Below, one piece after another: positions 1-6,690 of a stretch of DNA of 10,577 nt. The translations under genes and the position numbers were made by a program. The stretch's first letter is position 1; every line of letters starts with the position of its first letter. Origin of the DNA: Brevibacillus sp. (GTDB taxonomy: Bacteria; Bacillota; Bacilli; Brevibacillales; Brevibacillaceae); the NCBI GenBank assembly GCA_029240815.1, contig JARDZO010000203.1, positions 1 through 10,577 on the forward strand, written 5' to 3'. The notes under the pieces were generated by a model. That model made no database searches and was not told the DNA's origin. It saw nothing but the letters and a program-made list of their open reading frames with translations.

Positions 1-499
1 GGTCCGCACCATTTTGCGTAGCCAGATGTCTGTATGCACGAATGCACTCTTCGCTGTACAGCAGACCGGAATTCGGCTCAAATGCACCCATGATCTCATC
101 AGACACGGTAATACCTGGCCAGCGCTTTCTGACTTCCTCCGCCTGTAAAATTTCCAACGGTAAATCAAACTGCTTGGCGCTGAAGATCTCTTCTTCTAAA
201 AAAGCAGACCCGAGATTCGCTAGGCCAAGTACCCCTGTACGTTCAAAAAGCTGCTTCCCGGTTTCGCGCTCCAGCTCTTCCCACAGCTCCTGAGCACGCA
301 ACACCATCGGAACGTACTTTTTGCCTTCCCCATACGCATGGCGGATCATCCGCGTATCTCCGTGATGGCTCCCTTTCGAATGAGGTGGGTCAAAAGCATC
401 GATTAGCAACACTTTCGCATTCTGCTTAGCCAAGAAAGCTCCCGCAGCCATCCCCATGGAGCCTGCTCCCAGAACAATGACATCATATGTGTTTTTCAT
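1..499 (-). CDS. N-methyl amino acid oxidase (SolA / monomeric sarcosine oxidase type), C-terminus outside window
   Basis: FAD-dependent oxidase expected to demethylate a secondary N-methyl amino acid (sarcosine, N-methyltryptophan or similar), giving the free amine, formaldehyde and hydrogen peroxide in the cytoplasm. About 166 N-terminal residues are visible; the family is usually about 370-390 residues, so the C-terminal half, with the cysteine that normally anchors FAD covalently, lies beyond base 1. Seen here: a Rossmann dinucleotide motif GAGSMG at residues 11-16 after a hydrophobic strand, an acidic strand end (LLID, 31-34), and the family hallmark GSHHGDTRMIRHAYGEG at residues 43-59. 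The ATG at 497-499 is preceded by GGGAGAAAGGAAA, a good ribosome binding site. A terminator at 548-579 separates it from metQ upstream, so it is probably its own transcript, although I see no convincing promoter. The exact substrate cannot be told; a glycine oxidase-type relative is less likely because of the GSHHGDTR motif. Confidence 0.88.
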   Translation of the reverse strand, partial: MKNTYDVIVLGAGSMGMAAGAFLAKQNAKVLLIDAFDPPHSKGSHHGDTRMIRHAYGEGKKYVPMVLRAQELWEELERETGKQLFERTGVLGLANLGSAFLEEEIFSAKQFDLPLEILQAEEVRKRWPGITVSDEIMGAFEPNSGLLYSEECIRAYRHLATQNGAD

Positions 500-547
500 G
501 CGGCGTTTCCTTTCTCCCAACGTAGTTTTCTTTCCCGTTTCAAGACG

Positions 548-579
548 CAACAAAGGTCCCCTCCTATAAGGAAGAGACC
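548..579 (-). terminator. Rho-independent terminator after metQ-like gene
   Basis: Read on the minus strand, a 10-bp stem (555-564 with 570-579, two G-U pairs) closes a five-base loop and is followed by TTTGTTG. It lies 31 bases past the stop of the MetQ-like gene and before the oxidase start, so it should end the upstream transcript. The U tract is short, so termination may be partial. Confidence 0.65.
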
Positions 580-610
580 TCTGAATAAGAGAGCAGTACG
601 ATTTCTTGAA

Positions 611-1462
611 TTACCAAGCCGTTACCATCGAATCTCCGTACTTCTCCGTCACCAGCTTTTTCACTTCATCAGAGTGGAACGCTTTCACCAGCTTCTGGTA
701 GACAGGCTTGTCCTTATCTGCCTCGCGTACCGCGATGATGTTTACCCATGGAGAATCTTTTGGCTCCATGTAGATCGCATCTTTGGTAGGCACCAGACCA
801 CTTTCGATCGCAAAGTTACTATTGATGACAGCAGCCGTCAAATCATCCAGCGCTTTTGTGAGGAAAGCTGCATCCATTTCTTTGAACTCCAGCTTTTTCG
901 GGTTTTCTACGATGTCACGCACAGTCGCTTTGACCCCGACGCCTTCTTTCAATTTGATCAGGCCCGCTTGTTCAAACAGGATCAGCGCTCTCGCTCCATT
1001 GGTCGGGTCGTTTGGCAAGCCGATCAGGTCGCCTTCCTTCAGTTCGGATACGTCTTTGACTTTTTTTGAGTACATACCGATCGGATAGTTGATCGTATCC
1101 GCCAGTTTGACAATATGTGTACCTTGGCCTGCATTGAATTCATCGAGATACGGAACGTGTTGGAATGCGTTGGCATTCAGCTGTCCGTCTTCCAATACCT
1201 TGTTTGGCTGTACATAATCACTGAAAACGACGAGTTCCAGATCAAGACCATCTTTGGCAGCTACATCCTTGACCACTTTCCAGATGTCTTCTTCCGGACC
1301 GGACATGATACCTACCTTCAGATGTTCAGCTTGTCCTGCGCCAGCATTTCCTGTGTTTGTTTCTCCACCTGCTTGCGGGGCTTGTCCCTGCCCTCCTCCG
1401 CAACCAGCTACCACAAGTGCAACTACAAGCGAAAGGAATAGGGATACATACGACTTTTTCAT
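611..1462 (-). CDS. metQ: MetQ/NlpA-family substrate-binding lipoprotein (methionine-type ABC importer)
   Basis: Extracellular lipid-anchored binding protein of the MetQ/NlpA family, which delivers L- or D-methionine (sometimes other compounds) to a MetN ATPase and MetI permease. The 283-residue length is normal. Residues 1-20 are a lipoprotein signal peptide ending in the lipobox VVAGC with Cys21 as the lipidation site, then a Gly/Gln/Ala-rich linker. The mature part carries the family blocks DYVQPNKVLEDGQLNANAFQH, YPIGMYSKK, LPNDPTNGARAL, DIVENPKKLEF, LDDLTAAVINSNFA and DSPWVNIIAVR. The ATG is preceded by GGGAGG at a suitable distance. No metN or metI lies next to it, so it is an orphan that must share a transporter encoded elsewhere. 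It is 104 bases downstream of the Rieske gene with a plausible promoter of its own at 1515-1543. No S-box precedes it. Family assignment is firm; methionine as ligand is inferred. Confidence 0.9.
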   Translation of the reverse strand: MKKSYVSLFLSLVVALVVAGCGGGQGQAPQAGGETNTGNAGAGQAEHLKVGIMSGPEEDIWKVVKDVAAKDGLDLELVVFSDYVQPNKVLEDGQLNANAFQHVPYLDEFNAGQGTHIVKLADTINYPIGMYSKKVKDVSELKEGDLIGLPNDPTNGARALILFEQAGLIKLKEGVGVKATVRDIVENPKKLEFKEMDAAFLTKALDDLTAAVINSNFAIESGLVPTKDAIYMEPKDSPWVNIIAVREADKDKPVYQKLVKAFHSDEVKKLVTEKYGDSMVTAW

Positions 1463-1514
1463 GTTGACCTCCCTTTTTAAATCAAGGTTTATAGATGCGA
1501 ATACTATGAATTTG

Positions 1515-1543
1515 ATGGTAAGCTTATTGCTTCGTCACGTCAA
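1515..1543 (-). promoter_or_regulatory. Candidate sigma-A promoter for metQ-like gene
   Basis: On the minus strand TTGACG (1538-1543) and TACCAT (1515-1520) are 17 bases apart, matching the consensus at 5 of 6 and 4 of 6 positions. It lies between the Rieske stop and the metQ start, so metQ may be expressed separately from the TetR-linked operon. No terminator is visible after the Rieske gene, so read-through is also possible. Confidence 0.5.
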
Positions 1544-1566
1544 GCCTCGCTTTTCTATTTTCTCTA

Positions 1567-1980
1567 TTACAGTGCGCAGGCGAAATGCTTGCGAGCGATC
1601 TGCTGCGGTTGCCGATCCAGATACAAGACGATTTCCTCGTCCTCTTCTCTCACGTCGTACAGCTTGATGGAAACAGCAGGAGAGAACATCGCTTTTCCCG
1701 TCTTCAGGTTGAACTCCCAGCCGTGCAAGGGACAGCGGATGATTTCATTGTGCAAGCCGTAGACGTACTCCTGCGGTTGCGAAGGCAGCATCGTTCCTAC
1801 GACTGAACCGTACAGCATCGGCACTCCTTGATGGGGGCAGCTATTGCGAAAGGCATAGCATGTCCCTTCCGCCCGGATCAGACCGATTTCCACTCCGTCC
1901 ACCTCTACCAGCTGACGATCTCCCTCCCGCAGCTCCTCAGCGGAACACATGACCAGACGATGCTTTTCCTGTGATCTCAT
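1567..1980 (-). CDS. Rieske [2Fe-2S] ferredoxin-like protein
   Basis: Small soluble 137-residue protein with one Rieske [2Fe-2S] domain, expected to pass electrons to an oxygenase or other redox partner in the cytoplasm. Cluster ligands are visible as Cys48-Pro-His50 and Cys83-Pro-Leu-His86 followed by GWEFNLKTGKAMF, the usual second box. Beta-strand-rich sequence before them (LVEVDGVEIGLIRAEG) fits the fold. The spacing between the boxes is 32 residues, about twice the 15-17 usual in ferredoxins and ring-hydroxylase alpha subunits; the extra stretch is around residues 60-80. The start follows AAAGGAG about 10 bases upstream, and 18 bases separate it from the amidohydrolase stop, so the two are almost surely one operon. 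No oxygenase or reductase gene is nearby. The Rieske assignment is firm; its partner and role are unknown. Confidence 0.9.
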   Translation of the reverse strand: MRSQEKHRLVMCSAEELREGDRQLVEVDGVEIGLIRAEGTCYAFRNSCPHQGVPMLYGSVVGTMLPSQPQEYVYGLHNEIIRCPLHGWEFNLKTGKAMFSPAVSIKLYDVREEDEEIVLYLDRQPQQIARKHFACAL

Positions 1981-1998
1981 GATGATCGTGCTCCTTTC

Positions 1999-3111
1999 CT
2001 ATGGTTGTAGTCTGAATGAAGCCAGCGGGTTTTCGTAAAAGACTTTGTGCCGAAGCTCTTTAGGAAAATGAAGGAAAGCGCGATCCAGCTCATCTCCATC
2101 CCAATGCGGATAGTCGCTGCAGAACAACAACATATGCTCGGCGTCGATCATCTGGATCAGCTCGACGAGATCTTTGGGGCGGGCCGGCTCTTCGATAGGC
2201 TGCGTGCCAAAGCGAATGTTCCTGCGGATGTACTCGCTCGGCAGCATTTGGACCCACGGTACTTCATGGCGCAGCGCTTTCCAGTTTTTATCCATTCTCC
2301 ACATCGTCGGCGCGATCCAGGAGAAGCCGTATTCGATGAAGTTTACTTTCAGATTGGGAAAACGTTCAAAGACTCCCTCGCAAACCAGACTAATCACATT
2401 GCGCTGTCCGATCAAACCGAGCGAGGTATGCCACTCCATATAAGTCGAAGCGGGTCCTACCCCAAAACTGGCAGCGTATTCCCCCGTTCCTTCCGTATCA
2501 GGATGCAACACGATGGGCAGGTTATACGCTTCGGCTATTTCGTAGATGGGCCAGTAGTGACGTTTGCCCAGCGGAATGTTCACACAGTGCATATTGATTC
2601 CGACGATCTCAGGCCGCTTGCCGATCCGCTCGATCTCTTGCACGGCCAGAGCCGGATCTAACGGTGTGATTTCCATAGTCATCCGGTATCGAGGATCGCT
2701 CTTCACCCATTTGTCGTACAGCCAGTCATTTGAGGCAGATGTGTATTTCGCCGCGACCTCCACATTGTGAAAGGCAGACATCGTTCCATGCCCTATATTC
2801 AAAATTGCGAAATCGGTCTGACAGCGGTCGAGCAAATCACTCGCCAGAAAAGCAGGGTCGCTTCCCGGGATATCCCCATTTGGCGGAAAGGCGTCTGCCC
2901 GCAAAGGGACTGGCAGCGGATTCGCGTAGGAGGATGCGGGAAATTTGAAAGAACCACTGTTTTGCTTGGCTAATGCACCCTTGGCAAATTTGCCGATGTT
3001 CATGTACTGCTGAATCGATTCATCCAAATACGGGACCAATTCATTAAAATCACTCAAGACTGGATGCACGTCGCAGTCGATCAGCCCGTTATGTTTTTCT
3101 CTTGTTGTCAC
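1999..3111 (-). CDS. Amidohydrolase family protein (Amidohydro_2 / ACMSD-like)
   Basis: Metal-dependent TIM-barrel hydrolase or decarboxylase of the Amidohydro_2 group, which includes ACMSD and resorcylate decarboxylases. I start it at GTG 3109-3111 (370 residues), because AAAGGTGGG lies just upstream; a longer in-frame TTG at 3154-3156 has no ribosome binding site and would run into the operator. Candidate metal and catalytic residues, counted from GTG: Asp14-x-His16 in DCDVHP at the first strand, His203 in IVLHPD, His228 in EWHTSLG, Glu260 in NFIEYGFSW and Asp333 in FCSDYPHWD. The C-terminal YENPLASFRL resembles the closing helix of the family, where the metal-site subunit ends with a Y-x-N-A-x-x-x-Y/F-like box. 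It is first in the operon with the Rieske gene and follows a TetR operator, suggesting an inducible catabolic or detoxifying step. The substrate is not recognisable; hydrolysis and non-oxidative decarboxylation are both possible. Confidence 0.87.
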   Translation of the reverse strand: MTTREKHNGLIDCDVHPVLSDFNELVPYLDESIQQYMNIGKFAKGALAKQNSGSFKFPASSYANPLPVPLRADAFPPNGDIPGSDPAFLASDLLDRCQTDFAILNIGHGTMSAFHNVEVAAKYTSASNDWLYDKWVKSDPRYRMTMEITPLDPALAVQEIERIGKRPEIVGINMHCVNIPLGKRHYWPIYEIAEAYNLPIVLHPDTEGTGEYAASFGVGPASTYMEWHTSLGLIGQRNVISLVCEGVFERFPNLKVNFIEYGFSWIAPTMWRMDKNWKALRHEVPWVQMLPSEYIRRNIRFGTQPIEEPARPKDLVELIQMIDAEHMLLFCSDYPHWDGDELDRAFLHFPKELRHKVFYENPLASFRLQP

Positions 3112-3157
3112 GCGGATCCCACCTTTAACAAAACAAAATAGAGTTACTAAGTTCAAT

Positions 3158-3175
3158 ATATGAACGCGTTCATAT
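3158..3175. promoter_or_regulatory. 18-bp palindromic operator, probably for the adjacent TetR regulator
   Basis: ATATGAACGCGTTCATAT is a perfect palindrome centred between 3166 and 3167. It sits a few bases downstream of the expected transcription start of the amidohydrolase operon and upstream of its ribosome binding site, so a bound repressor would block RNA polymerase. Length and symmetry suit a TetR dimer site, and the tetR gene ends only 57 bases away. That TetR binds here is inference. Confidence 0.7.
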
Positions 3176-3189
3176 TTTCGGATAAACCT

Positions 3190-3218
3190 ATTATGGGCCC
3201 ATGAAAAACAGGGGTCAA
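3190..3218 (-). promoter_or_regulatory. Sigma-A promoter of amidohydrolase-Rieske operon
   Basis: On the minus strand TTGACC (3213-3218) and CATAAT (3190-3195) are exactly 17 bases apart and each matches the consensus at 5 of 6 positions. The start point should be near 3183, placing the palindromic operator at about +8 to +25. The -35 box begins 14 bases after the tetR stop codon. The spacer and -10 also contain a 10-bp palindrome, ATGGGCCCAT at 3193-3202. Confidence 0.72.
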
Positions 3219-3231
3219 GTGAAAATACTTG

Positions 3232-3894
3232 CTACCTTGCGCCCTGTCCCATCGACTTCATTATATTGCGGATGTACTTCATCGTTTTTTCTGCGGCCTG
3301 CCCAGGCTCCATATCCCGCCTCTTGTTCAGGACGGTCGTCATCATCCCTTCCCAGATGAGCACAGCCATTTCATTGACTTCCTCAATCGTATGATCATCG
3401 ATGTCCCGTTCTTTTTTTGCCAGCTCCAATAGCGCCTTGCTGCGTGAGGTGAGGTCCGGGTCGTAGAGCATCGGCTTGATTTCATCCGTAAAGCCGATCA
3501 GATCACTCGAATAGATGGAAAAGTAATGATTGACCATCTCATCCGTCTTCTTTCCTAGATCAGCAATGTAGAGAGCATGGTAGATCTGCGGTTTTTCAAA
3601 AGAATGCTTGCAAAAACACTCCCAGCTAAGGATGTACTTCTCCATGTATGTCTGCCCTCGCTCCAGATATTCCGGGAGTTCTTGCAAATATTCTTTTACA
3701 AAACGCATGGAAGCAAAGTAAATCAAATGGGACAGCTCGTCAAAGTAGTTGTAGATCGTTGAGCTCGTGTAGCCTGCCCGCTCTCCGATTTTACGCGCGC
3801 TGACATTCTCGATGCCTTCTTCTTCGATGAGTTGTACGGTCGCGTCTACAAAATATTGCAGCATGCGTTTGACCTGGATTTCTCTTCTTGCCAT
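3232..3894 (-). CDS. TetR-family transcriptional regulator
   Basis: One-component DNA-binding repressor of 220 residues, a normal TetR length. The N-terminal DNA-binding domain covers about residues 8-55: FVDATVQLIEEEGIENVSAR leads into the helix-turn-helix IGERAGYTSSTIYNYF (about 37-51), typical in its GYTSSTIYNYF recognition helix. The remaining helical part is the ligand-binding and dimer domain and shows no motif that reveals the inducer. Start ATG 3892-3894 is preceded by AAAGGACGG. A -10 box TATAAT lies at 3953-3958. The gene is transcribed in the same direction as the amidohydrolase operon and ends immediately before its promoter, with no terminator between, so tetR read-through may give low basal expression of the operon. 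The palindrome at 3158-3175 is the likely target; the regulator may also act elsewhere. Confidence 0.88.
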   Translation of the reverse strand: MARREIQVKRMLQYFVDATVQLIEEEGIENVSARKIGERAGYTSSTIYNYFDELSHLIYFASMRFVKEYLQELPEYLERGQTYMEKYILSWECFCKHSFEKPQIYHALYIADLGKKTDEMVNHYFSIYSSDLIGFTDEIKPMLYDPDLTSRSKALLELAKKERDIDDHTIEEVNEMAVLIWEGMMTTVLNKRRDMEPGQAAEKTMKYIRNIMKSMGQGAR

Positions 3895-3952
3895 TCTGTT
3901 ACCGTCCTTTGTTCGTTTTCGCCCTTACCCCAGCGAGTAGATGTTTCTTCCT

Positions 3953-3981
3953 ATTATAACGAGAAAACACGTTAAGAAAAA
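3953..3981 (-). promoter_or_regulatory. Candidate promoter for tetR
   Basis: A perfect TATAAT on the minus strand at 3953-3958 lies 58 bases before the tetR start codon. The position 17 bases upstream reads TTTTTC, a poor -35, and overlaps the U tract of a hairpin at 3979-4005, so the promoter is probably weak or activated. Confidence 0.5.
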
Positions 3982-4005
3982 ACCAACGTGCTCACAGTTG
4001 GTTTT
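3979..4005. terminator. Hairpin with U tract between permease and tetR
   Basis: AAAACCAAC (3979-3987) and GTTGGTTTT (3997-4005) form a 9-bp stem with a 9-base loop. On the minus strand it is followed by more T residues, so it may be a back-up terminator for the ABC operon; on the plus strand only four T residues follow. It could instead be a protein-binding inverted repeat beside the tetR promoter. Confidence 0.45.
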
Positions 4006-4071
4006 GGATGTACAGGGGCGGGATAGGAGGCTCATCTGCCAACATTGATGAAGATTGGTATTCTCCTGTTT

Positions 4072-4110
4072 AATAAAAGCGAAACCCTTCTATATAGAGA
4101 AGAGTCTCGC
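4072..4110 (-). terminator. Rho-independent terminator of the ABC importer operon
   Basis: On the minus strand a 13-bp stem (4098-4110 with 4079-4091, two G-U pairs) closes a six-base loop CTATAT and is followed by TTTTATT. It begins 17 bases after the permease stop codon, so it ends the transcript of the three transport genes. Confidence 0.88.
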
Positions 4111-4127
4111 CTTTTCAATTCCGAGTC

Positions 4128-5126
4128 TTATGCTTTTCTCTTTCGACGCAGCTGGTAATACGTCACAGCCAAAGCCAGCGCCAATACGACCCCTTTGATG
4201 ATATCGTAGGCGTAGTACGGCAGGTTGAGCATCGTCATTCCGTTTAGCAGCACCCCGATCAAGATCGCTCCGACAAAGGTACCAAAGACGTTCGGTTTCC
4301 CTGCACCGAAGACAGAGAAGCCGACAAACGCAGCAGCGACAGCATCCATCAGCATCGAGCCTCCGCTGCTTACCTGACCGGTACCGATCCGCGCAGCGAG
4401 AAGCATCCCGCCCAGACCTGCAAACAGCGCAGACAATACATAGGCCAGCGTCCGATAACGATCAACCGGAATACCCGACAGGCGCGCCGCTTCCAGATTT
4501 CCGCCTGTCATGTACAGCATCCGTCCCTGGCGCGTATAGGTCAAATAAATATGCGTGATGACCACGAGCAAGAAAGTCAATATAACAGGCACCGGCACAG
4601 AGGCTATTTCCCCTTGTCCCAGCCACAGGAACCACTCCTGGAATTTGCCCGGCGCTGTCGAGCCATCCTCCATCGGCATGTTCGCATAGATGGAATATCC
4701 TTTGGAATACGTCATATGAATCCCATTTACGATATAGAGCATCGCCAAGGTCGCGAGCAAATCAGGAATGCGAATTTTCACCACTAATAGCGCATTGATC
4801 AGTCCGACCAGCAAGCTCAGTGCGATAGGAACGATCAGCGTCATAAAAATGCCTTGCTCGTGCCACACCATCATGGAAGCAGCTACGACTGTGGTCAAGG
4901 AAACCGTCGATCCCACTGAAAGGTCAAAGCCACCGACGATTAAGGAAAAAGTCACACCAATCGCGACAAAGGTCACGATCGAGATGGACCGTAAAATATC
5001 CGTAATATTGTCATAGGTAAAGAAATACGGGTTGGTCAGGCTAAAGAACAGCATGACGATGACAATCACCGCGACGGTTCCGTACTTGTACACAAAATCA
5101 AACAGGCTAAATTTCTTTCCTTCCAT
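4128..5126 (-). CDS. Ribose-type ABC importer permease (BPD_transp_2 family)
   Basis: Integral membrane permease of the RbsC/branched-chain-type superfamily (BPD_transp_2), forming the channel of the sugar-type importer with the ATPase encoded just upstream. I place the start at ATG 5124-5126 (332 residues) because GGAGGTGA lies 6 bases before it inside the end of the ATPase gene; the in-frame ATG at 5145-5147, seven codons earlier, has no such site. The stop codon of the ATPase and this start are one base apart, which implies translational coupling. About 8-10 hydrophobic segments are visible, including VAVIVIVMLFFSLTNPYFF near the N-terminus, IVTFVAIGVTFSLIVGGFDLSVGS, the family loop LMDAVAAAFVGFSVFGAGKP, and a hydrophobic segment before the basic tail RRKRKA. 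The motif GGFDLSVGS is typical of RbsC-like permeases. The sequence itself does not reveal the sugar. Confidence 0.9.
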   Translation of the reverse strand: MEGKKFSLFDFVYKYGTVAVIVIVMLFFSLTNPYFFTYDNITDILRSISIVTFVAIGVTFSLIVGGFDLSVGSTVSLTTVVAASMMVWHEQGIFMTLIVPIALSLLVGLINALLVVKIRIPDLLATLAMLYIVNGIHMTYSKGYSIYANMPMEDGSTAPGKFQEWFLWLGQGEIASVPVPVILTFLLVVITHIYLTYTRQGRMLYMTGGNLEAARLSGIPVDRYRTLAYVLSALFAGLGGMLLAARIGTGQVSSGGSMLMDAVAAAFVGFSVFGAGKPNVFGTFVGAILIGVLLNGMTMLNLPYYAYDIIKGVVLALALAVTYYQLRRKRKA

Positions 5127-5127
5127 A

Positions 5128-6618
5128 TTACTCACCTCCGCTTGCATAATACATGATCAATTCTTGAGTAGCCTGTTCGCGGCTCAGTTCCTTCACGATC
5201 CTGCCCTCAAACATGACGAGAATCCGATCCGAGATCCCAATGACCTCCTGAAACTCGCAGGAGAAGTAGAGGACGCCTTTCTTTTGTTCCGCGAGTTTCC
5301 CAATCAACCGATAAATATCGCTTTTCGCCCCAATGTCCACACCTTTGGTCGGTTCATCGAACATAAAGACACTCGCATCCGTTTCCAACCATTTTCCGAT
5401 GGCTACTTTTTGCTGGTTCCCCCCGCTGAGGAAGCCAACCAACTGGCCGATATCCGCCGTCTTTACACCCAAGCGCTGGACGAGTTCCTTTGCCTGTCCC
5501 GCTTCCAATCCATTGCGGATAAAGCCGAGAGGGGACCATTTGGATATCGTCGCGACGGACAGATTGTTTTTGACTGACTCCTCGACGAAAATGCCTTCTT
5601 TACGCCGTTCTTCCGGAACGAGGACGATCCCCGCGTCGACAGCGTCTTTTGGGGTGCGAATCCGTACTGCTGACCCTTTTAGCTTGATCTCCCCTGCTTC
5701 TGCTGCATCTGCTCCGAACAGCAGGCGCGCCAGCTCGGTTTTCCCTGCCCCGACCAAGCCGACGACACCGACGATCTCCCCTGCGCGTACAGTCAGATTG
5801 GCGTTGCGCACTTTTCCACCCTTGGCTCCTGTCACTTCGAGGATCGGCTCTCCGATTGGGACGATTGCTTTTGGAAATTCCTCCGCAAAGCTTTTTCCGA
5901 GCATATGACCGATGACTTCATCCATGTTGGTCTGTTCCGTCTCTGTCGTAATGACGTGCTGCCCGTCACGCATGATGGTGATGCGATCACAGATCTCAAA
6001 GATTTCCGGCAAGCGATGGGAAATATAAATGATCCCGACTCCCGCTTTTTTCAGCTGGTCGATGATCTGAAACAGCCGCTCGCTTTCCTTGGTGCTCAAT
6101 GGCGCAGTCGGCTCGTCAAAAATAACGAATTTCGCTTTCTGCACGGTCGCTCGCGCAATCAAAATCAGCTGTTTTTCCGACAGCGAACATTCTTCGACGG
6201 TCATTTTTACGGGAATGGAGAAACCGAACCCGCGCAACAGCTCCTCCGATTCGGCGTAGAGGCGCTGCCAGCTGATCAGTCCCGACCCTTTTGCCTGAAC
6301 GAGCTGATCCAGCAAAATGTTTTCCGCTACGCTCAGATAGGGGATCAGCGCCGTATCGACTTCCTGATACACACATTGAATACCCAATGCCTTGGCATCC
6401 TGCGGGGATTGGATTGATACTTGCTTGCCATCGATAGAAATGGTACCGCCGTCCAATTGATACGCGCCTGTGAGAATTTTCATCAGGGTGCTTTTTCCCG
6501 CCCCGTTTGCTCCGAGCAAGGCGTGAACCTCGCCAGCCTTCACTTCAAAATCAACCGTTCGTAGCGCGGGCACGCCGGAAAACTGCTTCTCGATTCCTTG
6601 CATTTGTAAGGTAGACAA
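5128..6618 (-). CDS. Ribose-type ABC importer ATPase (RbsA/MglA-like, two nucleotide-binding domains)
   Basis: Cytoplasmic 496-residue ATPase with two fused nucleotide-binding domains, the normal size for RbsA/MglA-type carbohydrate importers. Domain 1: Walker A GANGAGKS at 36-43, signature-region CSLSEKQ at 144-150, Walker B VIFDEP at 165-170, and His201 as the switch histidine. Domain 2: Walker A GLVGAGKT at 287-294, signature LSGGNQQK at 397-404, Walker B MFDEP at 419-423, and SCEF at 453-456 in place of a switch histidine, as usual for the second, less active site in this family. The start is TTG 6616-6618, chosen because GGGGGTG lies 6-7 bases upstream; the next in-frame ATG (codon 6) has no binding site. 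It follows the binding-protein gene by 72 bases containing a perfect hairpin, and is coupled to the permease gene. Confidence 0.93.
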   Translation of the reverse strand: MSTLQMQGIEKQFSGVPALRTVDFEVKAGEVHALLGANGAGKSTLMKILTGAYQLDGGTISIDGKQVSIQSPQDAKALGIQCVYQEVDTALIPYLSVAENILLDQLVQAKGSGLISWQRLYAESEELLRGFGFSIPVKMTVEECSLSEKQLILIARATVQKAKFVIFDEPTAPLSTKESERLFQIIDQLKKAGVGIIYISHRLPEIFEICDRITIMRDGQHVITTETEQTNMDEVIGHMLGKSFAEEFPKAIVPIGEPILEVTGAKGGKVRNANLTVRAGEIVGVVGLVGAGKTELARLLFGADAAEAGEIKLKGSAVRIRTPKDAVDAGIVLVPEERRKEGIFVEESVKNNLSVATISKWSPLGFIRNGLEAGQAKELVQRLGVKTADIGQLVGFLSGGNQQKVAIGKWLETDASVFMFDEPTKGVDIGAKSDIYRLIGKLAEQKKGVLYFSCEFQEVIGISDRILVMFEGRIVKELSREQATQELIMYYASGGE

Positions 6619-6643
6619 TCTTTACACCCCCTAGATAAGGAAG

Positions 6644-6669
6644 ATTCCCGTTGAGCGTTCAACGGGAAT
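6644..6669 (-). other. Perfect intercistronic hairpin between binding-protein and ATPase genes
   Basis: An 11-bp perfect inverted repeat (6644-6654 and 6659-6669) with a four-base loop fills much of the 72-base gap. On the minus strand it is followed by CTTCCTTATC rather than a U tract, so it is not a canonical terminator. Such hairpins after binding-protein genes commonly protect the upstream part of the message from 3' exonucleases, which would give more binding protein than ATPase or permease. Confidence 0.65.
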
Positions 6670-6690
6670 AGCCAACGATTCTATCCGATC

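Noticed and set aside
500..610. S-box or T-box remnant before the oxidase gene (minus strand has CTCTTATTCAGAGG and a GGGGACC stretch)
   Set aside because: The remaining S-box blocks and the T-box specifier and antiterminator bulge are absent; a simple terminator hairpin explains the symmetry.
1463..1566. Possible S-box upstream of the MetQ-like gene
   Set aside because: None of the conserved S-box blocks occurs in these 104 bases and no leader terminator is visible; only a plain promoter can be supported.
2047..2661. 204-codon open frame on the plus strand
   Set aside because: Antisense to the amidohydrolase, whose metal-site motifs and ribosome binding site are clear.
3112..3156. 15-codon N-terminal extension of the amidohydrolase from a TTG
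   Set aside because: No ribosome binding site precedes the TTG, whereas AAAGGTGGG precedes the GTG at 3109-3111, and the conserved domain begins soon after that GTG.
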